Of a stretch of DNA of 64,000 nucleotides, positions 26,691-35,510 are shown one piece after another. The first letter of the stretch is position 1. Every line of letters starts with the position of its first letter. The position numbers and the translations under genes are program-made. Origin of the DNA: JAIWNK01 sp964453115. Lineage in GTDB: Bacteria; Chloroflexota; Anaerolineae; Anaerolineales; Anaerolineaceae. Below the pieces are notes generated by a model that searched no databases, had not been told where the DNA came from, and saw only the letters and a program-made list of their open reading frames with translations. Location of the stretch: positions 1-64,000 of the forward strand of contig CAYVRT010000015.1 in assembly GCA_964453115.1 (NCBI GenBank), written 5' to 3'.

Positions 26691-28763
26691 ATGATCAAAA
26701 AACTCTCAAAAATTCTGGCATTTGGCCTTTTTATCTGCATCCTTGCCGGCTGCACCTCCCCAATCTCCACTGCCACCCCCCAACCTACACAAATCGAATC
26801 GGCACAGGCCAACAGCAGCACAGCAGTTTCAACACCCAATTCGTCAGCCACCACAGCTTCAGCCAACAACCCCACGCCGCAGGCCTCCACCACTGCCACC
26901 CATTATTATACCCCGACCCCCGATCTGCGCCCCAAACCAGAAGACTGGCAAAAATGGCCGATTGTCCCAAGCATCAGCGCCAATGCCGTTGCCATCTATC
27001 AAAAAGGACTGGCTCTCGGCAATGACCCTACCCACTTTTCCAAGGTTGGCGATTGCCAAAGTATCAGCGAAGTCCTCCTCGGCATTTACGACCAGGAAAT
27101 GTACATCGAGGTTTTCAAAAATCAACCCGACTTGCAAGAAACCCTCTCACAATTCAAAGGCTCCTTCAATCGGGATGGCATGGCTGTTGAAGGCGGTTTT
27201 AATGCTGCCGCCGTCCTCTCACCCATTTGGGCCAACCCCGATTACTGTCAAGCTGGCGAAACCCCCATCGAATGTGAATACCGCGTCCATCGTCCAAGTA
27301 TTGCAATCATCAGCCTTGAAGTCTGGTGGAATGGTCGCTCACCAGAACAATATGAGAAATACATGCGCCGCATCATCGAATTTTTCATTGAACGTGGCGT
27401 TTTACCCATCCTTTCCACAAAAGCTGATAACGTAGAAGGCGATCATAGCATCAATTATGCCACTGCCCGCCTGGCCTATGAATATGACCTGCCCTTGTGG
27501 AACTTCTGGCTCGCTGCACAATCATTACCCAATGGCGGACTTGACCCGATTCGCAATGATGGCTTTCATATCTCAACCGATGCCTGGTCTGTACGCAGCT
27601 ACTCTGCCCTTGAAACTCTCAGCCTGGCCTGGAAAACAGCCCGTCAGGGGCAGCAAGCATCCTACCAACCCAGCGCCACCCCCACACCTCAACAGCAGGC
27701 CATGCGCTATCCAGAATTATCGCTTTCCAGCCTGCTAACCCCGGCCCCCAATGGACCAACCCGGGTTCTGTTTGATCTATCCGAACGGCAAGGTAACACA
27801 GCCAACAGCGTTGGCATCTTCATCCTTGATACCAATACTGGACAGGTCAATCAACTCATCGAAGCTGGCTATTACCTGCAAGCACTTTCCCCCGATGGCA
27901 ACCAAATGCTCATCAGTCAGGGCAACTTACTCTACCAGGTCGCATTTGATACTGGAAACCGTCAACTCATCAGCAATCAATTTTTCTCTCCCGCCACCAG
28001 CGGCGGCGCAGCCTATGCTCGCAATGGACAATCCATCTTCTACATCACCGGCACGCCAAGCGCCACAGTCCTTACCTATCAGCCGTTCAATGGAACGCCC
28101 ATCGCCCTCACCCCACAAGGCACAAACCCGATTGAAATTCTCTCCATCACAACAACCCAATCCGTCTATTGGCTGCAAGGTTCTTGCACGATTAATGGGG
28201 ATTGTCATGGTGAAAGCACCTGGTTTTCCGAGAACAACGCCACCCCTCCGCAACCAATCGCTGTTAATCGTCCCAGCCTCTCCCCTGATGAAACACTCAT
28301 TGCCTATACGCAACAATCCTCGGTTGACTTAAGCAAATTTTCCTTTTCCGACCCGGCTTTGCAAGCCCCTGTTGAAGTCTACCTTTCCGGCAACCATGTT
28401 CTGCAATACACCTGGTCACCCGATAGCAATTGGATTTCCGTCATGACCTCTGTCCGAAACGACTATTCCGGCAAGAACCTCAGCATCCGCCAATTCCTGG
28501 TAGACCGATCCTACGGACGCGCCTTCCTCCACACCGAATCCAATGGCCTCAACCCACTTTCCATCTGGTCACCCAACGGTCAACAAATTCTCAAACTGGC
28601 CTCCATTCGCACCTCTGAAACGCCTGAAGACGAATCCACCTACATCAGCATCCAGCTTGTAGATGTCCAAAACGGAGCCAATCAGCTTGACCTGACCTCT
28701 CAGGCTGGCTTGCAAAGCCCTCATTTCCTGTCCATTCACAATCTTTTCTGGCTGCCGCGGTAG
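26691..28763 (+). CDS. Lipoprotein with an SGNH-hydrolase-like domain and a C-terminal propeller-like region
   Basis: The 690-residue protein has a type II signal peptide with lipobox LAGC (C21), then a Thr/Pro/Ser-rich linker to about 75. Residues about 85-320 form an SGNH-like domain: block I reads VGDCQS (Cys where GDS has Ser), an Asn appears in GGFNAAAVL, and block V is DGFHIS, giving plausible Asp and His. The rest (about 345-690) has repeated strands ending in SPDG, SPDE and SPN motifs, typical of a TolB/WD40-type propeller. A shorter paralogue lies at 40105. It heads a unit with an acyl carrier protein and an AMP-ligase, so an ester or acyl substrate is possible. Confidence 0.75.
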   Translation: MIKKLSKILAFGLFICILAGCTSPISTATPQPTQIESAQANSSTAVSTPNSSATTASANNPTPQASTTATHYYTPTPDLRPKPEDWQKWPIVPSISANAVAIYQKGLALGNDPTHFSKVGDCQSISEVLLGIYDQEMYIEVFKNQPDLQETLSQFKGSFNRDGMAVEGGFNAAAVLSPIWANPDYCQAGETPIECEYRVHRPSIAIISLEVWWNGRSPEQYEKYMRRIIEFFIERGVLPILSTKADNVEGDHSINYATARLAYEYDLPLWNFWLAAQSLPNGGLDPIRNDGFHISTDAWSVRSYSALETLSLAWKTARQGQQASYQPSATPTPQQQAMRYPELSLSSLLTPAPNGPTRVLFDLSERQGNTANSVGIFILDTNTGQVNQLIEAGYYLQALSPDGNQMLISQGNLLYQVAFDTGNRQLISNQFFSPATSGGAAYARNGQSIFYITGTPSATVLTYQPFNGTPIALTPQGTNPIEILSITTTQSVYWLQGSCTINGDCHGESTWFSENNATPPQPIAVNRPSLSPDETLIAYTQQSSVDLSKFSFSDPALQAPVEVYLSGNHVLQYTWSPDSNWISVMTSVRNDYSGKNLSIRQFLVDRSYGRAFLHTESNGLNPLSIWSPNGQQILKLASIRTSETPEDESTYISIQLVDVQNGANQLDLTSQAGLQSPHFLSIHNLFWLPR

Positions 28764-28791
28764 CCCTCTATTTCACTCAAGGAGCTTTCCC

Positions 28792-29040
28792 ATGTCCACA
28801 GACGAATTGATTTCCAATCTTGCCCAGCAAATCGCCGCAAAAATTCTCAAGCGGCCTGACAAAAAAATCGGCCCCGATGATTCCATCATCTCCAGCGGCC
28901 TGATTGACTCCTTCAATCTCGTTGACCTGAGCATCCTGGTTGAAGAGGGGTTTGGCGTCAGGCTGGATGATTCTGAATTGAACGCCCAAACCTTTGATAC
29001 AATTCGACAACTCGCCGCACTGATTGAGGCTCGTCAGTGA
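28792..29040 (+). CDS. Acyl carrier protein
   Basis: The 82-residue four-helix carrier protein has the phosphopantetheine site LIDSFNLVDL, with Ser at about 40 in DSF where most ACPs have DSL. It differs from typical fatty-acid-synthesis ACPs by its weaker acidity and by its position: no fab genes are near. AAGGAG precedes ATG 28792. The next gene begins within its stop codon (GTGA), so it is the probable acceptor for the acyl-AMP ligase. Confidence 0.85.
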   Translation: MSTDELISNLAQQIAAKILKRPDKKIGPDDSIISSGLIDSFNLVDLSILVEEGFGVRLDDSELNAQTFDTIRQLAALIEARQ

Positions 29041-30710
29041 CAACCTTTGCCAAAATACTACAACGCGCCTATCACGAACGCCCCAATCAAACTGCCCTCA
29101 CCCTGTTAACCACCGGGCACCCCGATACCCCCATCACCACCGCCCAGTTGCTCCAGGGAGCTGCCGGCTATGCCAAAACCCTGCATCAGCAAGGAGTTCA
29201 GCCCGGCGAAATCGTCATCCTCATCTTGCAACACAGCCCAGACCTGATCTATGCCTATTTTGGCTGCATTCTGTATGGCGCCATCCCATCCATCATGCCC
29301 TTCCTGACCGAAAAGCTGCTCCCCGAACGCTATCGTTCCGACCTTGCAGCACTCGTCAGCGTCACCCAGCCATCCACCATCATTACCTACCCAGACTTTG
29401 AACCCGAAGTACATGCCGCTCTTCAATCGGGCAGTTCGGTTCGCACCGTCATCCTTTGCACCCAGGCAAGCGCTCCATGTCTGCCCGACTTTACAACCCT
29501 CCCCGGCATCTTGCGCCGCCCCGAAGACATTGCCCTCTTACAACATTCCTCAGGCACCACAGGTCTTCAAAAAGGCGTTGCCCTATCCCATCAGGCTATT
29601 CATAACCAATTGGAAAGCTACAGCAAGGCCATTGGACTAAACGATCAAGATGTCATTGTCAGCTGGTTGCCTCTCTACCATGATATGGGCCTCATCGCCG
29701 GATTCCTCATGCCAATTCTGCACGGAATTCCGCTCATCCTCATGTCTCCATTCGATTGGGTACGTTCTCCCGTTCGTCTCATGCAGGCCGTCTCAAACTA
29801 CCGCGGCACACTCACCTGGCTGCCCAACTTTGCCTATAATTTTTGCGCTCAAAAATCACGAACTCGCGACCTGGAAGGCCTGGACCTTTCCTCCTGGCGC
29901 GCCGTCATCAACTGCTCTGAACCCATGCGCTGGGAAAGCCAACAAAACTTCTTACAACGCCTTCAACCCTATGGATTAAAACCGTCTGCCCTTTGCACCT
30001 GCTACGCCATGGCAGAAAACGTTTTTGCTGTCACACAAGGTGGAATAGGTCATCCTGTCACTGTCGAATCTATCAATCGCGATGCATTGCAAACCCGACG
30101 ATTGGCTCCGCTTGCCCAACCCGGCGAAGCAGCAGTCAACATGCTCTCAGCCGGACATCCCATCGCCGGTGTTTCTGTTCGAATCCTGGATGAAACCGGG
30201 CAAGAACTGCCAGAGCGTGCTATTGGCGAAATTGCCATTCAAAGCCACTGTATGCTCAGCGAATATTATCATCGCCCCGACGCCACCGCCAAAGCACTGG
30301 TCAATGGCTGGTATCTGACCGGCGATCTGGGCTATATCGTCAATAGCGAATTGTATATCACCGGGCGCAAAAAAGACCTCATCATCGTTGGTGGCAAAAA
30401 CATCTACCCCCAAGACCTGGAACTTCTCGCAATGGAAGTTCCAGGTGTCCACACTGGACGTGTCAGCGCTTTCGGAATCTTCAATGAAGATACCGGCACC
30501 GAGGATGTTGTCATTGTAGCTGAGGCCGACACCCAGGATCCTGCCGAGCGCGACGCCATTGCCGAACAAATTCGCCAGGTTGTCACTCGCGGCTCTGCAA
30601 TCGCTCTGCGCAATGTATACATTGTTGACCGGCACTGGCTCATCAAAACCAGCAGTGGAAAAACAGCCCGCTCGGCCAACAAAGAAAAATACCTCTCTGA
30701 AATCGGGTAA
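29037..30710 (+). CDS. Fatty-acyl-AMP ligase-like adenylate-forming enzyme
   Basis: The 557-residue ANL-family enzyme has the P-loop HSSGTTGLQKG, the YAMAE motif, the hinge GDLGYI...ITGRKKDLIIVGGKNIYPQDLE, and the catalytic Lys in TSSGKTARS near the C-terminus. The GRKKDLI..G.NIYPQDLE form and the CYAMAENVFAV stretch are those of FAAL enzymes, which hand acyl-adenylates to carrier proteins rather than CoA. GTG 29037 overlaps the ACP stop, supporting ligase-to-ACP transfer. The acyl chain's final destination is not encoded nearby unless the SGNH lipoprotein takes part. A strong terminator follows. Confidence 0.85.
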   Translation: MTTFAKILQRAYHERPNQTALTLLTTGHPDTPITTAQLLQGAAGYAKTLHQQGVQPGEIVILILQHSPDLIYAYFGCILYGAIPSIMPFLTEKLLPERYRSDLAALVSVTQPSTIITYPDFEPEVHAALQSGSSVRTVILCTQASAPCLPDFTTLPGILRRPEDIALLQHSSGTTGLQKGVALSHQAIHNQLESYSKAIGLNDQDVIVSWLPLYHDMGLIAGFLMPILHGIPLILMSPFDWVRSPVRLMQAVSNYRGTLTWLPNFAYNFCAQKSRTRDLEGLDLSSWRAVINCSEPMRWESQQNFLQRLQPYGLKPSALCTCYAMAENVFAVTQGGIGHPVTVESINRDALQTRRLAPLAQPGEAAVNMLSAGHPIAGVSVRILDETGQELPERAIGEIAIQSHCMLSEYYHRPDATAKALVNGWYLTGDLGYIVNSELYITGRKKDLIIVGGKNIYPQDLELLAMEVPGVHTGRVSAFGIFNEDTGTEDVVIVAEADTQDPAERDAIAEQIRQVVTRGSAIALRNVYIVDRHWLIKTSSGKTARSANKEKYLSEIG

Positions 30711-30725
30711 TTACGTCCCAACCAC

Positions 30726-30756
30726 AAAAAAGCGCCTTTCAGAAAGGCGCTTTTTT
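30726..30756 (+). terminator. Strong intrinsic terminator after the acyl-AMP ligase gene
   Basis: The stem GCGCCTTTC (30732-30740) pairs with GAAAGGCGC (30742-30750), giving an effective 5-nt loop, with A6 before and T6 after (30751-30756). It could work in both directions. Confidence 0.92.
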
Positions 30757-30793
30757 AATATTACAAGCGCTATGCTTTGCAGCCGGCTTGATA

Positions 30794-30799
30794 TATAAT
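30794..30799 (+). promoter_or_regulatory. -10 element upstream of the HD-GYP receptor
   Basis: A perfect TATAAT lies 43 bp before ATG 30842. The -35 region is poor. The leader contains AAAGGAAAA as ribosome site. Confidence 0.5.
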
Positions 30800-30841
30800 G
30801 AATCTGGTAATTGCTATAAGAACTCAGCTGAAAGGAAAATC

Positions 30842-33184
30842 ATGAGGAAGACCCTCATCCGTCTTAGCATTGCTCTTGCACTCACACTCTTTTTCACAGC
30901 TGTGTTGCATTGGCTTGCCGCGGCCCAAACAACGCCCTCAAAAACCCTTCTTCGAGTAGCAGCAGACCAAAACTACCCGCCTTTCTCATTTATCGAAGAA
31001 GACACCCCTACCGGTTTTGATATCGAACTCCTCCAGGCAATTGCCGACACCCAAAACCTGGACCTGGAAATTGAAATGCTCCCCTGGGCTGAAGCCCGTC
31101 GTAAACTTGAACTGGGCGAAGTAGATATAATTGCTGGAATGGCCTACTCCCCTGAACGCGATCAGAACTATGATTTTAGTATCGCCACGACTCAAATCAC
31201 CTTTGATATCTTCATCCGGCGCGGCGAAAACATTCGCTCAATCAGCGATCTGGAAAGCAAAACCATCATTGTCCAGCAGGGCGGCGCCATGCAGGATTGG
31301 CTTACAAAACAATCCTTTGCTTATGATCTCATCGTAGTTCAAGATATGCCACAAGCCTTACAAGCTCTCTCAATGGGCCAGGGCGATTGCGCCTTACTCA
31401 ACAAAAATCAAGCTCTCTATTTGATTGAACGTTACGGCATGGTCAAAGTTATTCCCGCAGGAATCCAAATTGCCTACCAGGATTACGCCATTGCCGTCAG
31501 ACAAGGCAACACCGAGCTTCTCGCAATCCTCAATGAAGGCTTGTATGTCCTGGAAAGCAACGGCGACTATCACAGGTTGCATGAAAAATGGTTCGGAATT
31601 TATGAAAAATCTTCATTCTGGGCAGCCAATTGGTACCTCTTCGCCAGCCTTGGACTTGTTATCATCTTGTTAATTGGCTTCATTCTATGGTCACAAACCC
31701 TGCAACACGAGGTTAAAAACCGCACTCAAGACCTCGCAAACAGTGAGCAGCGCTATCGGCTCATCATCGAAAACGCCACCGAAGGCATTCTCATTATCGT
31801 CAATGGTCGGATTGTTCTTTCAAACCCATACGCAGCCCGTCTGCTTGAGCAAGAACAATTATCTTCTAAAGATCTGCAAAATTTTATCCACCTCAAAGAT
31901 CGTGAAAAACTGCGCCGCGTCTGGGAAACCTGCTCACAAGAACCAGGAATCACCCAAGAATACACCTTGCGTCCAAATTCTCGTTCCTCCACTTTGCTTA
32001 AATTCTCATCCGTTGGCATTCAATGGATGGGAGAATCAGCCGTTCTGACCATGTTCTATGATATAACCCAGGAAAAACATACCGAACAAAACCTGCAACA
32101 GCAAATCGCCCAACTTGATATTCTGCGCGCAATTGATATTTCCATCACCAATGGAATGCCGCTATCCACTACACTACAATTATTATGTGAAAAACTAGTC
32201 GAAACGCTCAAGATAGATAGCGCCGATATCCTGGTACTCAACGAAGAGCAAAACCGTCTTTACTATTTTGCCGAAACTGGTTTTCAAACCCCAACCCCGC
32301 CCAATTTAAGCATTGACTTAGACCATAGCTATGCTGGGCGCGCCATTCGAAACCGACGCATGATAGTCGCACCTCTATCCAATACCGATAGTCTGACGCT
32401 TTTGGGCTGCCCGCAACGAGAAAAGGAGCGTTTTGTCACTTGCTACGTCCAACCGCTGATCGCAAAAGGCAAAGTCAACGGCGTGGTCGAAATCTTCAGC
32501 CGCACAACACTGCAACCCAACGAAGAATGGTTCGACTTCCTGGCAACAATGGCCGGTCAGGCCGCCATTGCCATTGATAACCACCTGCTCGTCACCGGCC
32601 TGCAAACCCTCAACCAGGAACTCTCCCAGGCCTATGATGCTACCATCCAGGGCTGGGCCCACGCCCTGGAACTGCGCAGCGCCGAGGCCGATGACCACAC
32701 CCGACGCCTCCTGGCAATGACCCTGCGGCTTGCTCGGCTTCTCGGCGTCGAAGAAAGCAAAATGGTTCACATCCGGCGCGGCATCATCCTCCACGACATT
32801 GGCAAAATGGCAATTCCTGATCGCATCCTGCTCAAGCCAGGCCCACTCACAGTTGAAGAATGGATCATCATGCGTCAACATCCCCAATACGCCTATAGCC
32901 TGCTCTCCTCCATTCCCTACTTGCGACCTGCACTTGAAATTCCCTACAGCCACCACGAGCATTGGGATGGTTCCGGCTACCCGCTTGGATTAAGCGGCGA
33001 ATCGATCCCGCTTGCTGCCCGTATTTTTGCCGTTATAGATGTGTGGGATGCACTAACCCATGACCGAGTCTATCGCTCTGGCTGGCCGAAGAAAAAAGCC
33101 ATTGAATACATTCAGGAACGCACTGGAACCCAGTTTGACCCACAAGTCATTGCCGCTTTCCTGGCAATGCTGAACGAAGATTAA
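30842..33184 (+). CDS. Membrane receptor with periplasmic-binding domain, PAS, GAF and HD-GYP phosphodiesterase
   Basis: The 780-residue protein has an N-terminal signal/anchor, a type 3 solute-binding (amino-acid-binding-like) domain (about 35-265), a transmembrane helix (about 275-297), PAS (about 310-430), GAF (about 445-590) and HD-GYP (about 600-775). The HD-GYP motifs are intact: ILHDIGK, then HHEHWDGSGYP. It should degrade cyclic di-GMP in response to an external solute. ATG 30842 is followed by a good signal sequence and preceded by AAAGGA; the longer open frame from 30788 spans the -10 box. It is a single-gene unit between a terminator and a convergent gene. Confidence 0.9.
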   Translation: MRKTLIRLSIALALTLFFTAVLHWLAAAQTTPSKTLLRVAADQNYPPFSFIEEDTPTGFDIELLQAIADTQNLDLEIEMLPWAEARRKLELGEVDIIAGMAYSPERDQNYDFSIATTQITFDIFIRRGENIRSISDLESKTIIVQQGGAMQDWLTKQSFAYDLIVVQDMPQALQALSMGQGDCALLNKNQALYLIERYGMVKVIPAGIQIAYQDYAIAVRQGNTELLAILNEGLYVLESNGDYHRLHEKWFGIYEKSSFWAANWYLFASLGLVIILLIGFILWSQTLQHEVKNRTQDLANSEQRYRLIIENATEGILIIVNGRIVLSNPYAARLLEQEQLSSKDLQNFIHLKDREKLRRVWETCSQEPGITQEYTLRPNSRSSTLLKFSSVGIQWMGESAVLTMFYDITQEKHTEQNLQQQIAQLDILRAIDISITNGMPLSTTLQLLCEKLVETLKIDSADILVLNEEQNRLYYFAETGFQTPTPPNLSIDLDHSYAGRAIRNRRMIVAPLSNTDSLTLLGCPQREKERFVTCYVQPLIAKGKVNGVVEIFSRTTLQPNEEWFDFLATMAGQAAIAIDNHLLVTGLQTLNQELSQAYDATIQGWAHALELRSAEADDHTRRLLAMTLRLARLLGVEESKMVHIRRGIILHDIGKMAIPDRILLKPGPLTVEEWIIMRQHPQYAYSLLSSIPYLRPALEIPYSHHEHWDGSGYPLGLSGESIPLAARIFAVIDVWDALTHDRVYRSGWPKKKAIEYIQERTGTQFDPQVIAAFLAMLNED

Positions 33185-33198
33185 CCACACACCCTCGC

Positions 33199-34449
33199 TC
33201 AGTCCGACTCCAAACGCCAGATAGCATCTGTCTCGTTAAATCGAGCCGCCAGCCAAATTTGCCCTTCAGCATCCTGCCACACGGAATAAATTCTCAAGCG
33301 AGCCACCTCGCGCCATTCATCCTCAACCAGTCGAGCAATCGCCTGACTGCCAAATAACCATGTATTCCCCTGCCTGTCAAACAAAACCTGTCCATGCTCC
33401 AATGCCTCAAGTCCATTCACCATCTGCCATTTACCATCAAGCCAATGGTAGCGCTGGCTCATCACATCACAACCAGATTTCCCACACAATCCAAATAAGG
33501 GCCAAACACCCCCATGTGCATCCATCGCCAGTTCACGCACAAAAGCATGGCGCAATTCGCCATCAAGCATTGGTGCAGTCCAGGGCTGCCAACTGCCCAT
33601 CGAACGCAGCCAGAGCGTCCCATCCACCCCAACCCATAACCGTCCCAATGCATCAAAACCCATACCTTGCACACAGCCCAACGCAGGCAAATCACCAGAC
33701 TGCCAGCGCAGACCATCGAACCAGCGTAAGCCCCCCCCGCCAACCGGCTCATCCGCCAGATAATGACACGTCCCCACCCAAACAGCATCACCGGTTGGAG
33801 AAACCGCCATGCTGATCAAAACTTGTATTGCAGCCCGCTCTACCAAAGTCAGGCCCATCTCCTCCTGTGAATATACTCGCCAGCGGCGTCCATCAAACCG
33901 TCGCACATCTTGGGCAGTCACCAACCAATACCCACCTGCCTCATCTTGATACATACCAGGCTGCGCTGGATCTTGGCCCTCATCTACCGCAAACCAATAC
34001 CAGCCCTGCCCGGCATCATAGTCAACCCAATTCAATCCATCCCAGGCCAAAATTTGGCCTCGCTGTGAATCAATGACCCAAATACGCCCCTCTCCATCCG
34101 GCCCAACCACAAAATCCCAAAACCGTGCCAGGTAAGCTCTTCGTTCATTCGCAAAAATGCGCCCTACCCCCCGATCAGAAGCCAACCACAACACATCATC
34201 ATTGCCAACAAACACATTCGTCACAACACCAGGCAACAATGGCTCAATTGCTGTAACCAGTCGCAAAAAAGTTGTATCCCCAACCGGCGTAACCGTTGGA
34301 GAGAAAAGCATTCCATCTTCCTCCATCGGGAAAGCAGTTGCCGTCAAAACAGCTGGCAACAACACCGGTTCCGGCTGAGCAAAGACTTGCAAAACCGGCT
34401 GACACCCCATCAGGGAACCAACCAACAACAAAAGCAGCCATTTTTTCAT
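33199..34449 (-). CDS. Lipoprotein with a regulator-type beta-propeller
   Basis: The 416-residue protein begins MKKWLLLLLVGSLMGC, a lipoprotein signal with lipobox LMGC. Repeated blades with DVLWLASDRGVGRI, DGEGRIWVID and GRLWVGVDGTLW patterns match the two-component-regulator propeller (ligand-binding Reg_prop) family, here without kinase or membrane domain. I chose ATG 34449, preceded by GAGAAG; the frame is open further upstream to 34500. It lies divergent from the structured RNA unit; its partner and ligand are unknown. Confidence 0.7.
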   Translation of the reverse strand: MKKWLLLLLVGSLMGCQPVLQVFAQPEPVLLPAVLTATAFPMEEDGMLFSPTVTPVGDTTFLRLVTAIEPLLPGVVTNVFVGNDDVLWLASDRGVGRIFANERRAYLARFWDFVVGPDGEGRIWVIDSQRGQILAWDGLNWVDYDAGQGWYWFAVDEGQDPAQPGMYQDEAGGYWLVTAQDVRRFDGRRWRVYSQEEMGLTLVERAAIQVLISMAVSPTGDAVWVGTCHYLADEPVGGGGLRWFDGLRWQSGDLPALGCVQGMGFDALGRLWVGVDGTLWLRSMGSWQPWTAPMLDGELRHAFVRELAMDAHGGVWPLFGLCGKSGCDVMSQRYHWLDGKWQMVNGLEALEHGQVLFDRQGNTWLFGSQAIARLVEDEWREVARLRIYSVWQDAEGQIWLAARFNETDAIWRLESD

Positions 34450-34506
34450 ACTTCTCATTGTACGCCAGACTGACGAAAATTTTAATCTTAAATCACCCAA
34501 AAACTA

Positions 34507-34535
34507 TTGACTCTTAAGGTGAAAGTCTCTATACT
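34507..34535 (+). promoter_or_regulatory. Consensus promoter of a non-coding transcription unit
   Basis: TTGACT (34507-34512) and TATACT (34530-34535) are separated by 17 nt. The predicted start (34541-34542) coincides with the first base of the long-range closing helix of the RNA. No credible reading frame follows. Confidence 0.85.
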
Positions 34536-34540
34536 GAATT

Positions 34541-34906
34541 CACAGGGAGCTTCAAGAAATTGGAAGTTCTCTCGCCGAAAGGCCAACGCAAAGTTTGTTC
34601 AATTGTTTGACAACCAAAAATTTGCAAGTAGTTTGCGTCTGCAAGTAGTTTGCGAAGGAAGCGTTGGCAATTTGCTCCTCAATGAGAACCTTAACGATCA
34701 CCAGCACCATTACAGAATGATCCCTGGGCCAGGAATGTCCCACCATTCACAAATGGTTTCCCTGAGTGAAGAAGGTCCATCATATCCGGAGTAGCGGAAA
34801 ATGGGCAACTGTACAGGACCTCATCTCGAGTAAGTTTCAGAAGAAGTTTTCGGCAGAGGTCCACTTCGGCGAAGAGAAAAAGTGAAGGTTACTTGAGGCC
34901 CCTGTG
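34541..34906 (+). ncRNA. Unidentified structured RNA of about 366 nt
   Basis: The only long gene-free stretch in the window (34450-34949). The 5' end CACAGGGAGCTTCAAG (34541-34556) pairs with 34892-34906 across about 335 nt in a 15-bp helix: 7 bp, one bulged A (34548), then 3 and 5 bp with one G-U. Inside, GCC-GAAA-GGC forms a GNRA hairpin (34574-34583), CAACGC pairs with GCGTTG (34584-34589 with 34671-34676), and CCATT-CACA-AATGG forms a perfect hairpin (34743-34756). A 14-nt sequence repeats at 34624-34637 and 34641-34654. A consensus promoter and a terminator bound it. I looked for tmRNA ends, RNase P conserved regions, SRP and group II domain V motifs and found none convincing. Confidence 0.7.
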
Positions 34907-34912
34907 TTTTTC

Positions 34913-34949
34913 GGCCCTGGTTGATTTTTGACCAGGGCCGTTCTCTTTT
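34913..34949 (+). terminator. Intrinsic terminator of the structured RNA
   Basis: GGCCCTGGT (34913-34921) pairs with ACCAGGGCC (34931-34939) over 9 bp around a 9-nt loop. GTTCTCTTTTC follows. It starts 6 nt after the closing helix of the RNA and lies just before the convergent hpt stop. Confidence 0.8.
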
Positions 34950-35510
34950 CTACAACGACAGTCGCTCCCCCTTCAAAACACCAATGAATGGCAAATTGCG
35001 GTATTGCTCTCGATAATCCAATCCATACCCTACCACAAACCGATCTGGCACATCAAACCCGCGATAGCGAATTGGTATTTCCATTAACCGATTCTTGGAC
35101 TTATTCAGCAATGCACAAACTTCCAGGCTCGCTGGTTGCCGCGATCGCAAATTCCGCAACAGATAGTTCAACGTCAACCCCGTATCCACCATATCTTCCA
35201 CAAACAACACATCTCGCCCCGTAATTGAAACCTCCAAATCTTTCAGCAAACGCACGCCAGACTGCCGATCCTCCTTATGTGTATAACTGGAAACAGCCAG
35301 AAAATCCACCTCAACCGGCACGGTCATGCAACGCAACAAATCTGCCATAAAAAACAACACCCCTTTTAGAACCCCCACCACTATCAATTCCCGCCCCGCA
35401 TAATCATGTGAAATTTGCTGCCCCAGGGTGCGCACACGGGCCGCAATTTCATCCGCCCCAATCAACACCTCACACACATCCTCGCCCGCACCATCCCATT
35501 CAATCGTCAT
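34950..35510 (-). CDS. hpt: Hypoxanthine phosphoribosyltransferase
   Basis: Purine salvage enzyme making IMP/GMP from base and PRPP. The 186-residue protein has the PRPP-binding motif VLFVEDMVDTGLTL, the VVGVLKGVLFFMADL loop near the N-terminus and the late DRFVVGYGLDY segment that holds the base. ATG 35510 follows AGGTGGAGA and overlaps the end of the upstream gene by 11 bp; 23 further codons upstream are not needed. In many bacteria hpt precedes tilS or ftsH, but here it follows a nuclease-fold-like gene. Confidence 0.93.
   Translation of the reverse strand: MTIEWDGAGEDVCEVLIGADEIAARVRTLGQQISHDYAGRELIVVGVLKGVLFFMADLLRCMTVPVEVDFLAVSSYTHKEDRQSGVRLLKDLEVSITGRDVLFVEDMVDTGLTLNYLLRNLRSRQPASLEVCALLNKSKNRLMEIPIRYRGFDVPDRFVVGYGLDYREQYRNLPFIGVLKGERLSL

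Noticed and set aside
34521..34547. Similarity of GAAAGTC...CACAGGG to RNase P conserved region I
   Set aside because: It lies partly between -35 and -10 of the promoter, and the partner conserved regions (ACAGAA..GGCTTA) were not found downstream.
34507..34794. 95-codon reading frame in the 34.5-34.9 kb gap
   Set aside because: It starts in the -35 box of the promoter, has no ribosome site and no recognisable protein features; RNA structure explains the region better.
34541..34906. tmRNA or SRP RNA identity
   Set aside because: No tRNA-like ends, tag reading frame or SRP GGAAG/AGCA helix motif were found.
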